Assembly (NCBI RefSeq): GCF_017498525.1
Contig: NZ_CP071796.1
Location: 2,604,001 to 2,668,000 of the forward strand
Reading direction: 5' to 3'
DNA length: 64,000 nucleotides
Source: Ottowia testudinis
Lineage (GTDB): Bacteria; Pseudomonadota; Gammaproteobacteria; Burkholderiales; Burkholderiaceae_C
This document shows, piece by piece, positions 45,997 through 55,176 of this stretch (position 1 is its first letter; every line of letters starts with the position of its first letter). The notes below the pieces were generated by a model. The model made no database searches. It was given only the letters and a program-made list of their open reading frames with translations, and was not told the DNA's origin. A program made the position numbers and the translations under genes.

Positions 45997-48798
45997 CTAC
46001 TTGAACGCCGGCGCCACCGTCAGCTCGGGCAGCGGCGGCACCAGCTCCATCACCGGCCGTCCATGGGCCAGCACCACGATGGGCGCGTAGCTCAGCAGCT
46101 CCTCCGAGAACTTGCCCGCCACCTGATAGGTGCCCAGGCTGCCCAGCCCGGCCACCAACACCACGGAGTAGCGCGCGTCAAGCGGGTTATCGCCCGCGGC
46201 CAGCACGGCGCTGTCGGGGTCGGTGAAAAGACGGTCGCGCACGGTGAACGAGGCGGTGCCGAAGCGCACGCCCAGCCCGCCCGCCAGGCGCTGGCTGACG
46301 CGGTGCGTGCCGGGCCGGCCGACCAGCAGCAGGTGGTGGCGGCGCAGCTCGTCGTCGCTCACCTCATGATCGGCCTTGATGGGCGGCAGCACGTTGTGCT
46401 CGCGCCGGCGCAGCGCGGTCTGCAGCACGCGCGCGGCTTCGTGGTTGCCCGCCTCCTCGCCGGCCGTGCCGTAGACGATCAAGGCTTTTTCCAGCTCGTC
46501 GTCGAGTGTCAGGATGGTGAAGGGCGAACCATTGCCGCGCGGCGTGACGCCGTGCTTGTCGACCACCACGCGCCGCGGGCGCTGCGCGGTGCGGATGCGG
46601 ATCCACGGGTGCTCGGCGTCGAACACCTGGGTTTGGGTGACGTCGCCGGCCGCCGTTTCCACGGTGACGGGCACGGCGAGCACGGGACCCATGCGCGAGA
46701 CGTCGAGCGTGACCAGCGTTTCCCAGCCGCTGCCCACCGCGCGCGATTCGGCACCCGCCACGGCCAGCATGGGCAGTCCGGGCTGCTGCATCCACCAGTC
46801 GAACAGCGGCCCCAGGGAGTAGCGCGTGTGCGTCTGCAAAAAAGCCTGGAAAGCGCGGCTGTCGACCTGCTTGCCATCGTGCTGACGGCCGTAGGCGCGC
46901 ATGGCGGCGTCGAAAGCGGCGGCGCCCACGATGTCGCGCAACGCGGCCAAAAACAGCGTGCCCTTGGCTGTTGCCACATGGTAGCCGTGGGCGTCGCCCA
47001 TGTGCGGCCGCGTGGCGGCCAGGGGCCGGTCATCGCCAGCGCGCGCGCCCAGGCCGTGCACCGATCGGTAATAGGCCAGCTCCACCCCCAGGTTGTCGTG
47101 CGGGTGGCTGCGTGGCTCGCCCGGTTCGGCGGGCGCGGCAAGGCCGGCCAGCACGCGCTCCAGCTTGGCGAAACCGGCGCTGAGCCAGATGTCGGCATCG
47201 CTGGCGGGCAGCAGCGTGCCCTGCCAATACGGCGGCGCTGGCGCGGGCGTCACCTGGGGCCGGGGCGTGCGCCAGGCTTGCCGTGGGCCGGCGCGATCGG
47301 CTTGCCGCGCGCCGGCGGATGGCGCGGGCGGCGCCTGCGCGGTCAGCAGCGTCCAGGGGTTGGGCACCAACGGGCGGATCAGCGCATGGTCGCGCACTTC
47401 CGTGGGTGTAGGCGGCCACAGCGTGCCGGTGGGCGGCCCGAACGTGCCCCAGGTTTGCAGCTGCGCGGCCAGCCGCGCGTCGGTGTATTTGGCGTCGATG
47501 CCGTAGGCCGAGACGATCTCGGGCGTGCTGAGCAGGCGGCGCGCAAAGTCCAGGTCGATGCGGCCCTTGTGCGCCTGGTATTCACGCAGCCACACCGCGT
47601 CACGCTTGGACGGCGGGTAGATGGCCGCCGCCGAGGGCCGGCCATCGCGCCGCGCCGTGGCGGCCAGGCGCGCGCCGGGCTCCTTGATGTTGTTGTCGCT
47701 CCAGTAAAAGCCCTCGGCGCCTTCGAACCATTCTTGGCGGCTGCCGCGGCGCAGCCGGCTCTGGCCGCCGGCCAGGGTGAGCAGCGCGATCTCGTTGCGC
47801 TTCAAATCGCCCATCACCCATTCGGTGGAGCACAGGCCGTTGTCACCCTGCGTCAGCATGGCCGTCGCGCTTTCGATGCTGTCGGCGTATTGCTGCGCCT
47901 GGCGCACGCGCGCGGCCAGCGGTGTGCCGCCGGGCACCATCGGCCCCTGATCCAGCGTGGTTTCGGCCAGCAGCATGCCGGCCTCGTTGATCGAGTAGTC
48001 CATGCCGCTGTGCATGCCGCCGGGCGTGGTCTGCATGACGAAGCGGTGGCCACTGGTGGGCTGGATCTGCATCCACACGTTGTAGAAGTTGGCCGGGTAC
48101 AGGTCGTACATGGTGATGTGGCCAAACACGATCTGCCCATCGGCCGTGGCCGGCCCGTTGGCGATGAAGGCGTTGCAGCGCTGCGGCCGCTGCTTTCTGG
48201 GCACGCGCGCGGGGCGCGGCTCGGCCGGCGCGCCCTGCTGCGTGGCCACCCGGATATCGGGCGCGTGGGGGGTAACCGCCAATGCGTCCTGAATGGTGTC
48301 GATCTCGTTGGAGGCGTTGAGCGTGATGATGTCCAGCACATCCAGCCGCCGCATGCGCCCGCCCTCGGGCACGCGCGCGCCGGCGGCCGATGCGCCATCG
48401 GCGATGCCCTGCATCTCCTGCATCTGCTCGGCCGGAAAGCCCTTCAAGAAAAGCTGGCGCGACACCGCGCGGTTGCGTGCCCAGGCGGCTGGGGGCGCCT
48501 TGGGGCCCCAGTATTCAGACAGCGCGCGGATGTAGGCGGCGATCTCGGCCGCCATCAGGTGGCCGTGCTGCAGACCGCGCTCGCGCGGCGGCCCTTCGAT
48601 GTGCAGCACCGTCCAGCCGGCCTGCGGATAGCGCCACCCCTCGTGCGCGCCGGTGCGCCAGCGCTGCACGGTGGCCGGATCGGGCGTGAAACCCGGCTCT
48701 GGCGGCGGCGCCGCGTGGGCGGCGGCCAGTGACAGCCATGCGCCCCACACCAGCATTGCCAGCCAGCGCCCGTGGCGCGCGGCGACCCAGCTCCTCAT
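45997..48798 (-). CDS. C45 autoproteolytic acyltransferase-like protein fused to an M1-peptidase-like module
   Basis: A 933-residue secreted protein with a signal (RWLAMLVWGAWLSLAAAHAA). The first half matches the C45/phospholipase B-like Ntn-hydrolase family: the RGLQHG entry, FPAEQMQEMQGIADGA, and Cys208 in QRCNAFIANGPATADGQ as the predicted autocatalytic N-terminal nucleophile, followed by GHITMYDLYPANFYNVWMQI. After about residue 520 comes a stretch like an M1 aminopeptidase C-terminal part (YHVATAKGTLFLAALRDIVGAAAFDAAMRAYGRQHDGK, FDWWMQQPGLP), without a visible HExxH zinc site. The remainder is unassigned. Its substrate is unknown. ATG 48798 follows AGGGGGAG. Confidence 0.7.
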   Translation of the reverse strand: MRSWVAARHGRWLAMLVWGAWLSLAAAHAAPPPEPGFTPDPATVQRWRTGAHEGWRYPQAGWTVLHIEGPPRERGLQHGHLMAAEIAAYIRALSEYWGPKAPPAAWARNRAVSRQLFLKGFPAEQMQEMQGIADGASAAGARVPEGGRMRRLDVLDIITLNASNEIDTIQDALAVTPHAPDIRVATQQGAPAEPRPARVPRKQRPQRCNAFIANGPATADGQIVFGHITMYDLYPANFYNVWMQIQPTSGHRFVMQTTPGGMHSGMDYSINEAGMLLAETTLDQGPMVPGGTPLAARVRQAQQYADSIESATAMLTQGDNGLCSTEWVMGDLKRNEIALLTLAGGQSRLRRGSRQEWFEGAEGFYWSDNNIKEPGARLAATARRDGRPSAAAIYPPSKRDAVWLREYQAHKGRIDLDFARRLLSTPEIVSAYGIDAKYTDARLAAQLQTWGTFGPPTGTLWPPTPTEVRDHALIRPLVPNPWTLLTAQAPPAPSAGARQADRAGPRQAWRTPRPQVTPAPAPPYWQGTLLPASDADIWLSAGFAKLERVLAGLAAPAEPGEPRSHPHDNLGVELAYYRSVHGLGARAGDDRPLAATRPHMGDAHGYHVATAKGTLFLAALRDIVGAAAFDAAMRAYGRQHDGKQVDSRAFQAFLQTHTRYSLGPLFDWWMQQPGLPMLAVAGAESRAVGSGWETLVTLDVSRMGPVLAVPVTVETAAGDVTQTQVFDAEHPWIRIRTAQRPRRVVVDKHGVTPRGNGSPFTILTLDDELEKALIVYGTAGEEAGNHEAARVLQTALRRREHNVLPPIKADHEVSDDELRRHHLLLVGRPGTHRVSQRLAGGLGVRFGTASFTVRDRLFTDPDSAVLAAGDNPLDARYSVVLVAGLGSLGTYQVAGKFSEELLSYAPIVVLAHGRPVMELVPPLPELTVAPAFK

Positions 48799-48829
48799 GC
48801 CCACTCCCCCTGCCGATTGGCTTCAATTT

Positions 48830-48892
48830 GCTCTTCAAAATATAGCTGCCCGCGCTTGATGGGCAAGCGCTAGGAGCCAATTTTCCTTTCAA
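48830..48892 (+). repeat. Family A palindromic repeat, well conserved
   Basis: CTTCAAAATATAGCTGCCC, GCGCTTG-ATGGG-CAAGCGC as a perfect stem, then TAGGAGCCAATTTTCC. Its end supplies the TGA stop of the DUF2322 gene. Confidence 0.82.
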
Positions 48893-49215
48893 TCGCCATT
48901 CACGCCGCGCGGGACCAGGCGCCAGCCATGGGCGGCCGCACGCGCGTCCAGCAGCAGGTCGATGTTGGGGTGCGCACCCGGTCGCGCGCGGGCGTCGGCC
49001 ACGTGTTCGGCAAACCAAGCCAACCCCTGTGCCACGGCATCGCCGTTCAGCGTGCCGCCAAATTTTTCAGCCAGCGCGTTGTACACGCGCAGCGAACCCA
49101 TCTTGCCCGGCGCGGCGGGAATGTGGTGCACCAGCGCGCCATCGGCCTCGACGACGTCGAGGCCCTTCAGGTGGTCCACGGCGGGCAGCGTTGAGAGGAT
49201 GCCGGCGAAATTCAT
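48889..49215 (-). CDS. DUF2322 family protein
   Basis: A 108-residue soluble protein with the family pattern FAGILSTLPAVDHLKGLDVVEADGALVHHIPAAPGKMGSLRVYNALAEKFG...GLAWFAEHVADARARPGAHPNIDLL. DUF2322 proteins are short and have no known activity. The gene starts 4 bp after the uppP stop, so both are surely in one transcript. The stop codon is part of the adjoining family A repeat, which may have trimmed or extended the last codons. Confidence 0.8.
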   Translation of the reverse strand: MNFAGILSTLPAVDHLKGLDVVEADGALVHHIPAAPGKMGSLRVYNALAEKFGGTLNGDAVAQGLAWFAEHVADARARPGAHPNIDLLLDARAAAHGWRLVPRGVNGD

Positions 49216-49219
49216 GCGC

Positions 49220-50044
49220 TCAATCCTGCCACACCACCGCGCCCGTCCACCACGTCAGCAGCACGATCACACCAAACGCGATGCGGTACCAGGCGAACGG
49301 CACGAAGCTGTGGCTGGCGATGTAGCGCAGCAGCCAGCGCACGCAGACCCAGGCGCTGATGAACGAGAACAGCAGGCCGACGCCGAACATGGGCGCGTCG
49401 GCCCACGACAGCAGCGCGCGCTCCTTGTACAGGCTGTAGATGCCCGCGCCGATCAGCGTCGGGATCGCCAGGAAGAATGAAAAGTCGGTGGCCGCCTTGC
49501 GCGACAGCCCCAGCAGCATGCCGCCGATGATGGTGGCGCCGGACCGGCTGGTGCCGGGAATCATGGCAAGGCACTGCACCAGGCCCACTTTCAGCGCATC
49601 GAGCGGCGTCATGTCGTCCACGCTCTGCACGCGCGCCGCGCTTTGCGGGCGGCTTTCGGCCCACAAAATAACGAAGGCGCCCAGGATGAACGTGGTGGCC
49701 ACCACCTGCGGCGTGAACAAATGCGCCTTGATCGCCTTGCCCGCCAGCAGCCCCAGCACCACGGCGGGCGCAAAGCCCACAGCCACGTTGCCCGCGAAAC
49801 GCTGCGCCTGCCGGCTGCTGGGCAGCGCCACCAGCGTGGCGCGGATCTTCTGCCAGTACACGATGACCACGGCCAGAATCGCGCCGGTCTGGATGGCGAT
49901 CTCGAACACCTTGGCCTTGGCGCCCACGAAGTCGAGCAGGCTGCCCGCCAGGATAAGGTGGCCGGTGGATGAGATGGGCAAAAACTCGGTCAAACCCTCC
50001 ACGATGCCCATGATCGCGGCCTTGACCAGCAAGACGGTGTCCAA
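49220..50044 (-). CDS. uppP: Undecaprenyl-diphosphatase
   Basis: A 274-residue inner membrane phosphatase with about eight helices. The two family signatures are complete: [20 protein letters not shown] near the N-terminus and the [20 protein letters not shown] loop (catalytic Ser/Arg region). It recycles undecaprenyl pyrophosphate to the monophosphate carrier for peptidoglycan and other envelope polymers, and gives bacitracin resistance. A poorly conserved family A repeat lies upstream of the start. It forms an operon with the DUF2322 gene. Confidence 0.95.
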   Translation of the reverse strand: MDTVLLVKAAIMGIVEGLTEFLPISSTGHLILAGSLLDFVGAKAKVFEIAIQTGAILAVVIVYWQKIRATLVALPSSRQAQRFAGNVAVGFAPAVVLGLLAGKAIKAHLFTPQVVATTFILGAFVILWAESRPQSAARVQSVDDMTPLDALKVGLVQCLAMIPGTSRSGATIIGGMLLGLSRKAATDFSFFLAIPTLIGAGIYSLYKERALLSWADAPMFGVGLLFSFISAWVCVRWLLRYIASHSFVPFAWYRIAFGVIVLLTWWTGAVVWQD

Positions 50045-50063
50045 GAAAAAAACCTTTCTATCC

Positions 50064-50130
50064 GCTACACCATTGGTAGCTGGTGGCGCTGATTCTATGC
50101 GGACTAGGGGCCGATTTCTTTAAAAAAAAT
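50064..50130 (+). repeat. Family A palindromic repeat, degenerate
   Basis: CACCATTGGTAGCTGGTG, GCGCTGATTCTATGCGGACT, AGGGGCCGATTTCTTTAA. The arms are visible while the palindrome is lost. Confidence 0.55.
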
Positions 50131-50321
50131 GGCCTCACCGGCCGCCCGCTGCGCGCGCAGCAGCGCCGCCACGGCGCGCTGGCCCTGGCGGCCCGCCCGG
50201 CGCCGTTGACGCCTGGCCAGCCGCATTTGGCGCCGTGATGAATGGATTTCGTCGCTTTCCGCTCGTGGCCCAAGCCTTCCCGTTGCACAGTCGCGCCATC
50301 CAACGCCCGCCGGAGCCAATC

Positions 50322-50900
50322 ATGCTGCTGCCCCAACTGCTCGCCCAACACCCCGAAGCCGCCGCCGACATCGTGCGCCACACCCCGCTGTGGGTGGCCG
50401 GTGTGCTGGCCGGCGTGACCATGCTGGGCCTGTCGGCCACGCGCCCCCGTGTGATGCACCTGAACCGCCTGCTGCTGATGCCGCTGATCATGGGCGCACT
50501 GGCGCTGTGGGGCGTGCAATCGGCTTTTGGCGCCACCGGCCAGCTGGCCGGTCTGCTGGCGCTGTGGGCTGTCTGCTGCGCCGCCATGCTGGCCGTCGGC
50601 ACGCGGCTGGCGCCGCCTGCGGGCACACGGTATGACGCCGCCACGCGCCATTTCACCCTGCCCGGCAGCTGGGTGCCGCTGGGCCTGATCCTGGCCGTGT
50701 TCTTGATGAAGTACGGCATCGGGGTGCAGCTGGCCATGGCGCCGTCGCTGTCGCGTGAGGCCAGCTTTGCCTTCGCTGTCACGGCGCTGTACGGGCTTCT
50801 GTCAGGTTTTTTCGCGGCGCGCACGCTGCGGGTGCTGCGGCTGATGCGCGGCACCCCAGCGTCCAGCGCGCCGGCGGCGATGCCAATTCGCCCCGCTTGA
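50322..50900 (+). CDS. Multi-pass membrane protein of unknown function
   Basis: A 192-residue protein with about five hydrophobic segments (LWVAGVLAGVTMLGLSA, LLMPLIMGALALWGV, LAGLLALWAVCCAAMLAVG, VPLGLILAVFLMKYGIG, FAFAVTALYGLLSGFFAAR). The pattern recalls DUF6622-type proteins, but I cannot be sure. No catalytic motif is seen. ATG 50322 is preferred over 50235 because a basic stretch would precede the first segment otherwise. The gene is followed after 94 bp by a small 2TM protein on the same strand. Confidence 0.6.
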   Translation: MLLPQLLAQHPEAAADIVRHTPLWVAGVLAGVTMLGLSATRPRVMHLNRLLLMPLIMGALALWGVQSAFGATGQLAGLLALWAVCCAAMLAVGTRLAPPAGTRYDAATRHFTLPGSWVPLGLILAVFLMKYGIGVQLAMAPSLSREASFAFAVTALYGLLSGFFAARTLRVLRLMRGTPASSAPAAMPIRPA

Positions 50901-50994
50901 GCGCGTTGGCCACTTCACTTCGTCGCGAGGCGGCCGCCTGCGCGCCGCCGGCCGACCACACTTTGTCGATGAACCACACCACGAAAAGACCACC

Positions 50995-51279
50995 ATGAAC
51001 CGCACCGCCCCCATGACCGATCAGCAACTCGACCGCCTGGCCCGCAAGCGTGCCAGCGCCAAGATGGGCTGGTTCATCCACGCCTTCGTTTACTTGTGCG
51101 TCAACGCGGGCCTGGCCCTGCTGGCCTGGGGCGGCGGGCGCGATTGGCACCTGTTCCCGCTGGCGGGCTGGGGCCTGGGCCTGGCGATTCACGGCCTGGC
51201 CGTGTGGCTGGGCACGGGTGGCAGCGGCCTGCATGATCGGCTGGTGCAGGCCGAGCGCGAACGGCTGGCGGGCAAATGA
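50995..51279 (+). CDS. 2TM domain-containing protein
   Basis: A 94-residue protein with two membrane helices (MGWFIHAFVYLCVNAGLALLAW and PLAGWGLGLAIHGLAVWL) flanked by charged ends (LDRLARKRASAK; LVQAERERLAGK). The xxxF.HAFVYLxVNxxL pattern is the signature of the small 2TM family (PF13239), which is often found beside LytTR two-component systems; a LytS/LytTR pair indeed lies 1.8 kb downstream. The role is unknown. It overlaps the following hydrolase gene by ATGA. Confidence 0.8.
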   Translation: MNRTAPMTDQQLDRLARKRASAKMGWFIHAFVYLCVNAGLALLAWGGGRDWHLFPLAGWGLGLAIHGLAVWLGTGGSGLHDRLVQAERERLAGK

Positions 51280-52367
51280 TGCCGGTGCGCACGCACACCA
51301 GCCCCCACTGCTGGCGCCAGGCACTGATTTGCACCGCCCTCGCCTTCAGTGCCGCAGCGCACGCCGGCATGGCGACCGACACGCTGCGCAGCACCGCGCT
51401 GGCCGGACCGGTGACGCTGTTTTACCCGTCGCAAGACGTCGAGCAGCCACTGCGACGCGGCCCCTACACCGTGCGCGCGGCCGCCCGGGGCGCACCCGCG
51501 CCGGGCAATGGCGCGCTGATCGTCATCTCGCACGGCTCGGGCGGCGGGCCGTGGAATTACGCCGATCTGGCGCGGCAACTGGTGCAGGCCGGCTACGTCG
51601 TCGCCCTGCCCGAGCACGAAGGCGACAACTGGCACGACCACCGCTTTGTCGGCCCCGAAGCCTGGAAGCGCCGGCCTCTCGAAGTCTCGCGCACCATCGA
51701 CGCGGTGCTGGCGGATGCGCGCTGGTCGGCCACGCTCAAGCCCGGCGCCGTGGGCGTGTATGGCATGTCGGCTGGCGGCCACACGGCGCTGACGCTGGCC
51801 GGCGGCCAGTGGTCGCCCGCGCGCCTGCTGGCGCATTGCCAGGCGAACCTTGAACAGGACTTTCACACCTGCGTCGGCCTGCGCACCGAGCTGACGGGCG
51901 GCGCGGCCGACCGCATCAAGCTGGCCGTGACGCGGCAGATGCTTCCCAAGTACCTGAGCGATGCCACCCCGCAAGGCCACACCGAGCCGCGCATTGGCGC
52001 CATCGTGGCCGAAGTGCCGCTGGCCGCCGACTTCGACCCCGCCACGCTGACGCAGCCGGTGGCGCCACTGGGCCTGGTGCGGGCGGGCCAAGACCGCTGG
52101 CTGGTGCCGCGCTTTCACGTCGACACCGTGCGAGCCGCGTGCGCGCCGTGCGAGCTGGTGGCCGACCTGCCTCAGGCGGGCCACGGCGCCCTGCTGTCAC
52201 CCGCGCCGGTCGATCTGTCGCCGCTGGAAAGCCGGCTGCTGCAAGGCGATAAGCCCTTAGGTGCCGGTGAACTCGCCGATACGCAGCAGCGCATCGTGCA
52301 GTTCTTCAACCGCCATTTGACGTCGCGCGCGCCAGCCCGCGCCGCAGCCCCACAATCGCCGCCATGA
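51276..52367 (+). CDS. Secreted alpha/beta hydrolase (dienelactone hydrolase-like)
   Basis: A 363-residue protein with a Sec signal (RQALICTALAFSAAAHAG). The alpha/beta hydrolase core shows the oxyanion region LIVISHGSGGGPWNYADLARQL, a nucleophile elbow GVYGMSAGGHTALTLAGG (Ser165), and a late His in LPQAGHGALLS. This build is typical of secreted predicted dienelactone hydrolases (COG4188), whose substrates are mostly unknown. It is coupled to the 2TM gene before it and to the glutathione transferase gene after it (4-bp overlaps), so these form an operon. Confidence 0.8.
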   Translation: MMPVRTHTSPHCWRQALICTALAFSAAAHAGMATDTLRSTALAGPVTLFYPSQDVEQPLRRGPYTVRAAARGAPAPGNGALIVISHGSGGGPWNYADLARQLVQAGYVVALPEHEGDNWHDHRFVGPEAWKRRPLEVSRTIDAVLADARWSATLKPGAVGVYGMSAGGHTALTLAGGQWSPARLLAHCQANLEQDFHTCVGLRTELTGGAADRIKLAVTRQMLPKYLSDATPQGHTEPRIGAIVAEVPLAADFDPATLTQPVAPLGLVRAGQDRWLVPRFHVDTVRAACAPCELVADLPQAGHGALLSPAPVDLSPLESRLLQGDKPLGAGELADTQQRIVQFFNRHLTSRAPARAAAPQSPP

Positions 52368-53071
52368 CCGCACCCGCCACCCCGCTCATCGTTCACCACC
52401 TCAACAACTCCCGCTCGCAGCGCATCCTGTGGTTGCTGGAAGAGTTGGAATTGCCCTACGAGATCGTCAAATACCAGCGCGACGCCAAGACCATGCTGGC
52501 GCCGCCCGAGTTGAAGGCGATCCATCCGCTCGGCAAGTCGCCCGTGGTCACGGTGGATGGCCTGACTCTGGCCGAAAGCGGCGCCATCATCGAGACGCTG
52601 GTCGAGCGCTACGGCAACGGCCGCCTGGCGCCCGCGCCCGGCACGCCCGAGGCGCTGCGCTACCGCTATTGGCTGCACTACGCCGAAGGTTCGGCCATGC
52701 CGCCGCTGCTGCTCAAGCTGGTGTTCGAGCGCATCGGCAACGCCAAAATGCCGTTTTTTGCCAAGCCGATTGCCAAGGGCATCGCGGCCAAGGCGATGAG
52801 CGGCTTCATCCAGCCGCAAATCGCGCAGCATCTGACGTTCATGGAAGGCCAATTGAAGGAGCGTGAATGGTTTACCGGCCCCGAGTTCACGGCGGCCGAC
52901 ATCCAGATCAGCTTTCCGCTGGAAGCCGCAGAGGCGCGCGGCGGGCTGAATGCCGCCGATCACCCGCACCTGTCGGACTGGCTGGCCCGCATCCACGCCC
53001 GGCCCGCCTACCAGCGCGCGCTGGCGCGTGGCGGCAAGTACGAGCTGCTGGGCGGCACGTCAAAATCATAA
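52364..53071 (+). CDS. Glutathione S-transferase
   Basis: A 235-residue cytosolic GST. The N-terminal thioredoxin-like domain has HHLNNSRSQRILWLLEELELPYEIVKY with the activating Ser, and PLGKSPVVTVDGLTLAESGAIIETL, which holds the cis-Pro and glutathione contacts. The C-terminal helical domain includes GPEFTAADIQISFPLEAAEARGG. The pattern fits the bacterial GST subgroup related to YfcG/theta types. The substrate is unknown. It overlaps the hydrolase gene and is followed after 9 bp by the sensor kinase gene. Confidence 0.9.
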   Translation: MTAPATPLIVHHLNNSRSQRILWLLEELELPYEIVKYQRDAKTMLAPPELKAIHPLGKSPVVTVDGLTLAESGAIIETLVERYGNGRLAPAPGTPEALRYRYWLHYAEGSAMPPLLLKLVFERIGNAKMPFFAKPIAKGIAAKAMSGFIQPQIAQHLTFMEGQLKEREWFTGPEFTAADIQISFPLEAAEARGGLNAADHPHLSDWLARIHARPAYQRALARGGKYELLGGTSKS

Positions 53072-53080
53072 GTCAAGAAA

Positions 53081-54196
53081 ATGCCTGCCAACGCAGTCCA
53101 GTCGCGCGCGGAAAGCTATACAAAGCGTAGCGCCTGGAAAAACCATGCGATCGGCTGGCGCAGCCTGCTGCGCCACGGGCTGCAGGTGGCCTTGTTTTGC
53201 GCCTTGGTGGCCGTGTTCACCACCCTCATCTGGCCTGACAGCAGCTACAGCCGGCAACTGGTGCATTCGCTGTGCATTGGCCTGTCCACCTGGCTGACGA
53301 TCGAGACCGGGCGCCTGGTGGTCAACCCGGCGCATTGCCACCCGTCGGCCGACGGCGATGCGGGCTGGCCCAAAGGTTGGCGCGGCCTGGCCTTGACCGT
53401 GTTTGGCATTGGCACAGGCTTCTTCGTGGGCACGCGGTTTTCGCGCTGGGCCCTGGGTGAGGCACAGGAGTTCGCCCAGCGGGACTTGCTGATTGGCCTG
53501 CTGGTGACTGCGGCGGCCGGCACCGTCGCCAGTTTTTACTACCACGCCCGCGGCAAAACGAGCGCGCTGCAAGCTGAAATCGCCGCCGCCGAACGCGATG
53601 CCACCGAAGCGCGCTTGCGCCTGCTGCAAAGCCAGCTGGAGCCGCACATGCTGTTCAACACGCTGGCCAACCTGCGCGCGCTGATCGGCGTCGACCCGCC
53701 AGCGGCGCAGCAGATGGTGGACCGCATGAACGACTACCTGCGCGCCACCCTAGCGGCCAGCCGGGCCACACAGCACCCGCTGGCGACTGAATTTGATCGC
53801 GTGCACGACTACCTGGCGTTGATGGCCATCCGCATGGGGCCACGCCTGGCCTTCAAGCTGAATTTGCCCGATGACCTGCGCGCCCTGCCCGTGCCGCCGC
53901 TGCTGCTGCAACCGCTGGTCGAAAACGCCATCCGCCACGGGCTTGAGCCGCAGGTGGCCGGTGGCCGCATCGAAGTCACGGCCGAGCGCGCCGGCGGCGC
54001 CCGCCTGCTGCTCACCGTGCTCGACACCGGCGCCGGCCTGCCCGCCGCCGTCCAAACCGCGCCCCCGCCCGGCGGCTTTGGCCTGACCCAGGTGCGCGAA
54101 CGCCTGCGCACGCTGTATGGGGGCCGTGCCACTCTGGATTTAAGAGCTGCTCCCGCAGGCGGCACGCGGGCAGAGATCGCCATTCCCATCGAATGA
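53081..54196 (+). CDS. LytS/AlgZ-type sensor histidine kinase
   Basis: A 371-residue membrane kinase. Four hydrophobic segments occupy residues 30-155 (VALFCALVAVFTTLIW; SLCIGLSTWLTI; LALTVFGIGTGFFVG; LLIGLLVTAAAGTVASFY). The His_kinase domain (PF06580) follows with the phosphoacceptor His189 in QSQLEPHMLFNTLANLRALI, the N-box LLLQPLVENAIRHGLEP and a G-box LLTVLDTGAGLP with GFGLTQVRERL. It overlaps the response regulator gene by 4 bp, making a cognate pair. The signal sensed is unknown. Confidence 0.9.
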   Translation: MPANAVQSRAESYTKRSAWKNHAIGWRSLLRHGLQVALFCALVAVFTTLIWPDSSYSRQLVHSLCIGLSTWLTIETGRLVVNPAHCHPSADGDAGWPKGWRGLALTVFGIGTGFFVGTRFSRWALGEAQEFAQRDLLIGLLVTAAAGTVASFYYHARGKTSALQAEIAAAERDATEARLRLLQSQLEPHMLFNTLANLRALIGVDPPAAQQMVDRMNDYLRATLAASRATQHPLATEFDRVHDYLALMAIRMGPRLAFKLNLPDDLRALPVPPLLLQPLVENAIRHGLEPQVAGGRIEVTAERAGGARLLLTVLDTGAGLPAAVQTAPPPGGFGLTQVRERLRTLYGGRATLDLRAAPAGGTRAEIAIPIE

Positions 54197-55038
54197 CCAA
54201 CCCATCGCGCCCGACCGCCCTGATCGCCGAGGACGAGCCGCTGTTGGCCGCCGCGCTGGCCGCTGAACTGGCGCGCGCCTGGCCGGAACTGCGCATTGCC
54301 GCCACCGTGGGCGACGGCACCAGCGCGGTCGAACAGGCCCTGAAGCTGCGGCCCGACGTGCTGTTTTTCGACATCCGCATGCCCGGCATGAGCGGCCTGG
54401 AAGCGGCGGCCGAACTGGCCGATGCCTGGGACGAAAGCGCCGCGCCTTTTCCCGCGTTGGTGTTCGTCACCGCCTATGAGCAATACGCCGTGCAGGCTTT
54501 CGACGCACAGGCGCTGGACTACCTGGTCAAGCCCGTGCAGCCCGATCGGCTCAAGCGCTGCGTGGAAAAACTGCGTGCAGCCCCATCCATCCGGGCGGAT
54601 CGGCCCGCACCCGGCGCCTTGCTGGACGACACCGCGCGCCAGTTGCAGCAGCTCATGGCCGCCCTGCAACCGGGCGCCGCTGCCGCCAGCCCCGCGCAAC
54701 CCCGGCTGCGCCAGTTGCCCGTCAGCCCCACTGGCAACGGCGGCCAAGTCATCCGCATGGTGCCGCTGGCCGACGTGCTGTTTCTGCAAGCCGCCGACAA
54801 ATACGTGCGCGTGGTCACAGCCACCGGCGATCACCTGCTGCGCACCCCGCTGAAAGACCTGCTGCCGCAGCTCGACCCCCATGCCTTCTGGCAAATCCAC
54901 CGCTCCACCGCCGTGCGCGCCGACGCCATCGACACCGTACAGCGCGACGAGGCCGGGAAGCTGAGCCTGACAGTGCGGGGATCCGGCGAGCGGCTGGCGG
55001 TGAGCCGGGTTTATGGGTATTTGTTCAGGGCCTTGTGA
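54193..55038 (+). CDS. LytTR-family response regulator
   Basis: A 281-residue regulator. The receiver domain has the acidic pair in LIAEDEPLLAAALAAE, phospho-acceptor Asp60 in DVLFFDIRMPGMSGLEAA, Thr in LVFVTAYEQYAVQAF and Lys in LDYLVKPVQPD. After a Pro/Ala linker the LytTR DNA-binding domain reads VIRMVPLADVLFLQAADKYVRVVTATGDHLLRTPLKDLLPQLDPHAFWQIHRSTAVRAD. It is the partner of the LytS-type kinase. Targets are unknown; the 2TM protein upstream is of a family often linked to such systems. Confidence 0.93.
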   Translation: MTNPSRPTALIAEDEPLLAAALAAELARAWPELRIAATVGDGTSAVEQALKLRPDVLFFDIRMPGMSGLEAAAELADAWDESAAPFPALVFVTAYEQYAVQAFDAQALDYLVKPVQPDRLKRCVEKLRAAPSIRADRPAPGALLDDTARQLQQLMAALQPGAAAASPAQPRLRQLPVSPTGNGGQVIRMVPLADVLFLQAADKYVRVVTATGDHLLRTPLKDLLPQLDPHAFWQIHRSTAVRADAIDTVQRDEAGKLSLTVRGSGERLAVSRVYGYLFRAL

Positions 55039-55176
55039 ACACCCACGAACGGCCATCTACCGCGTGCGGTCAGCTCAGCAAAAAAACCAAGAAAACCCAG
55101 GCAAATCCAGCGCGGAAAGCTACTATTTTAATAGCGACCGTCGCAGGATTGGGGTCACATCGAAAGTTTGATCACT

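Noticed and set aside
45943-48732. Plus-strand ORF of 929 codons opposite the C45 gene
   Set aside because: It shows the composition of an antisense shadow, while the minus strand has a signal peptide and family motifs.
54138-54160. Possible family A fragment in the sensor kinase gene (TTTAAGAGCTGCTCCCGCAG)
   Set aside because: Only one short arm is present and the encoded residues fit the kinase family, so a chance match is more likely.
55117-55145. Possible family A fragment after the response regulator gene
   Set aside because: CTATTTTAATAGCGACC matches only the first part of the repeat and lacks both palindrome arms.
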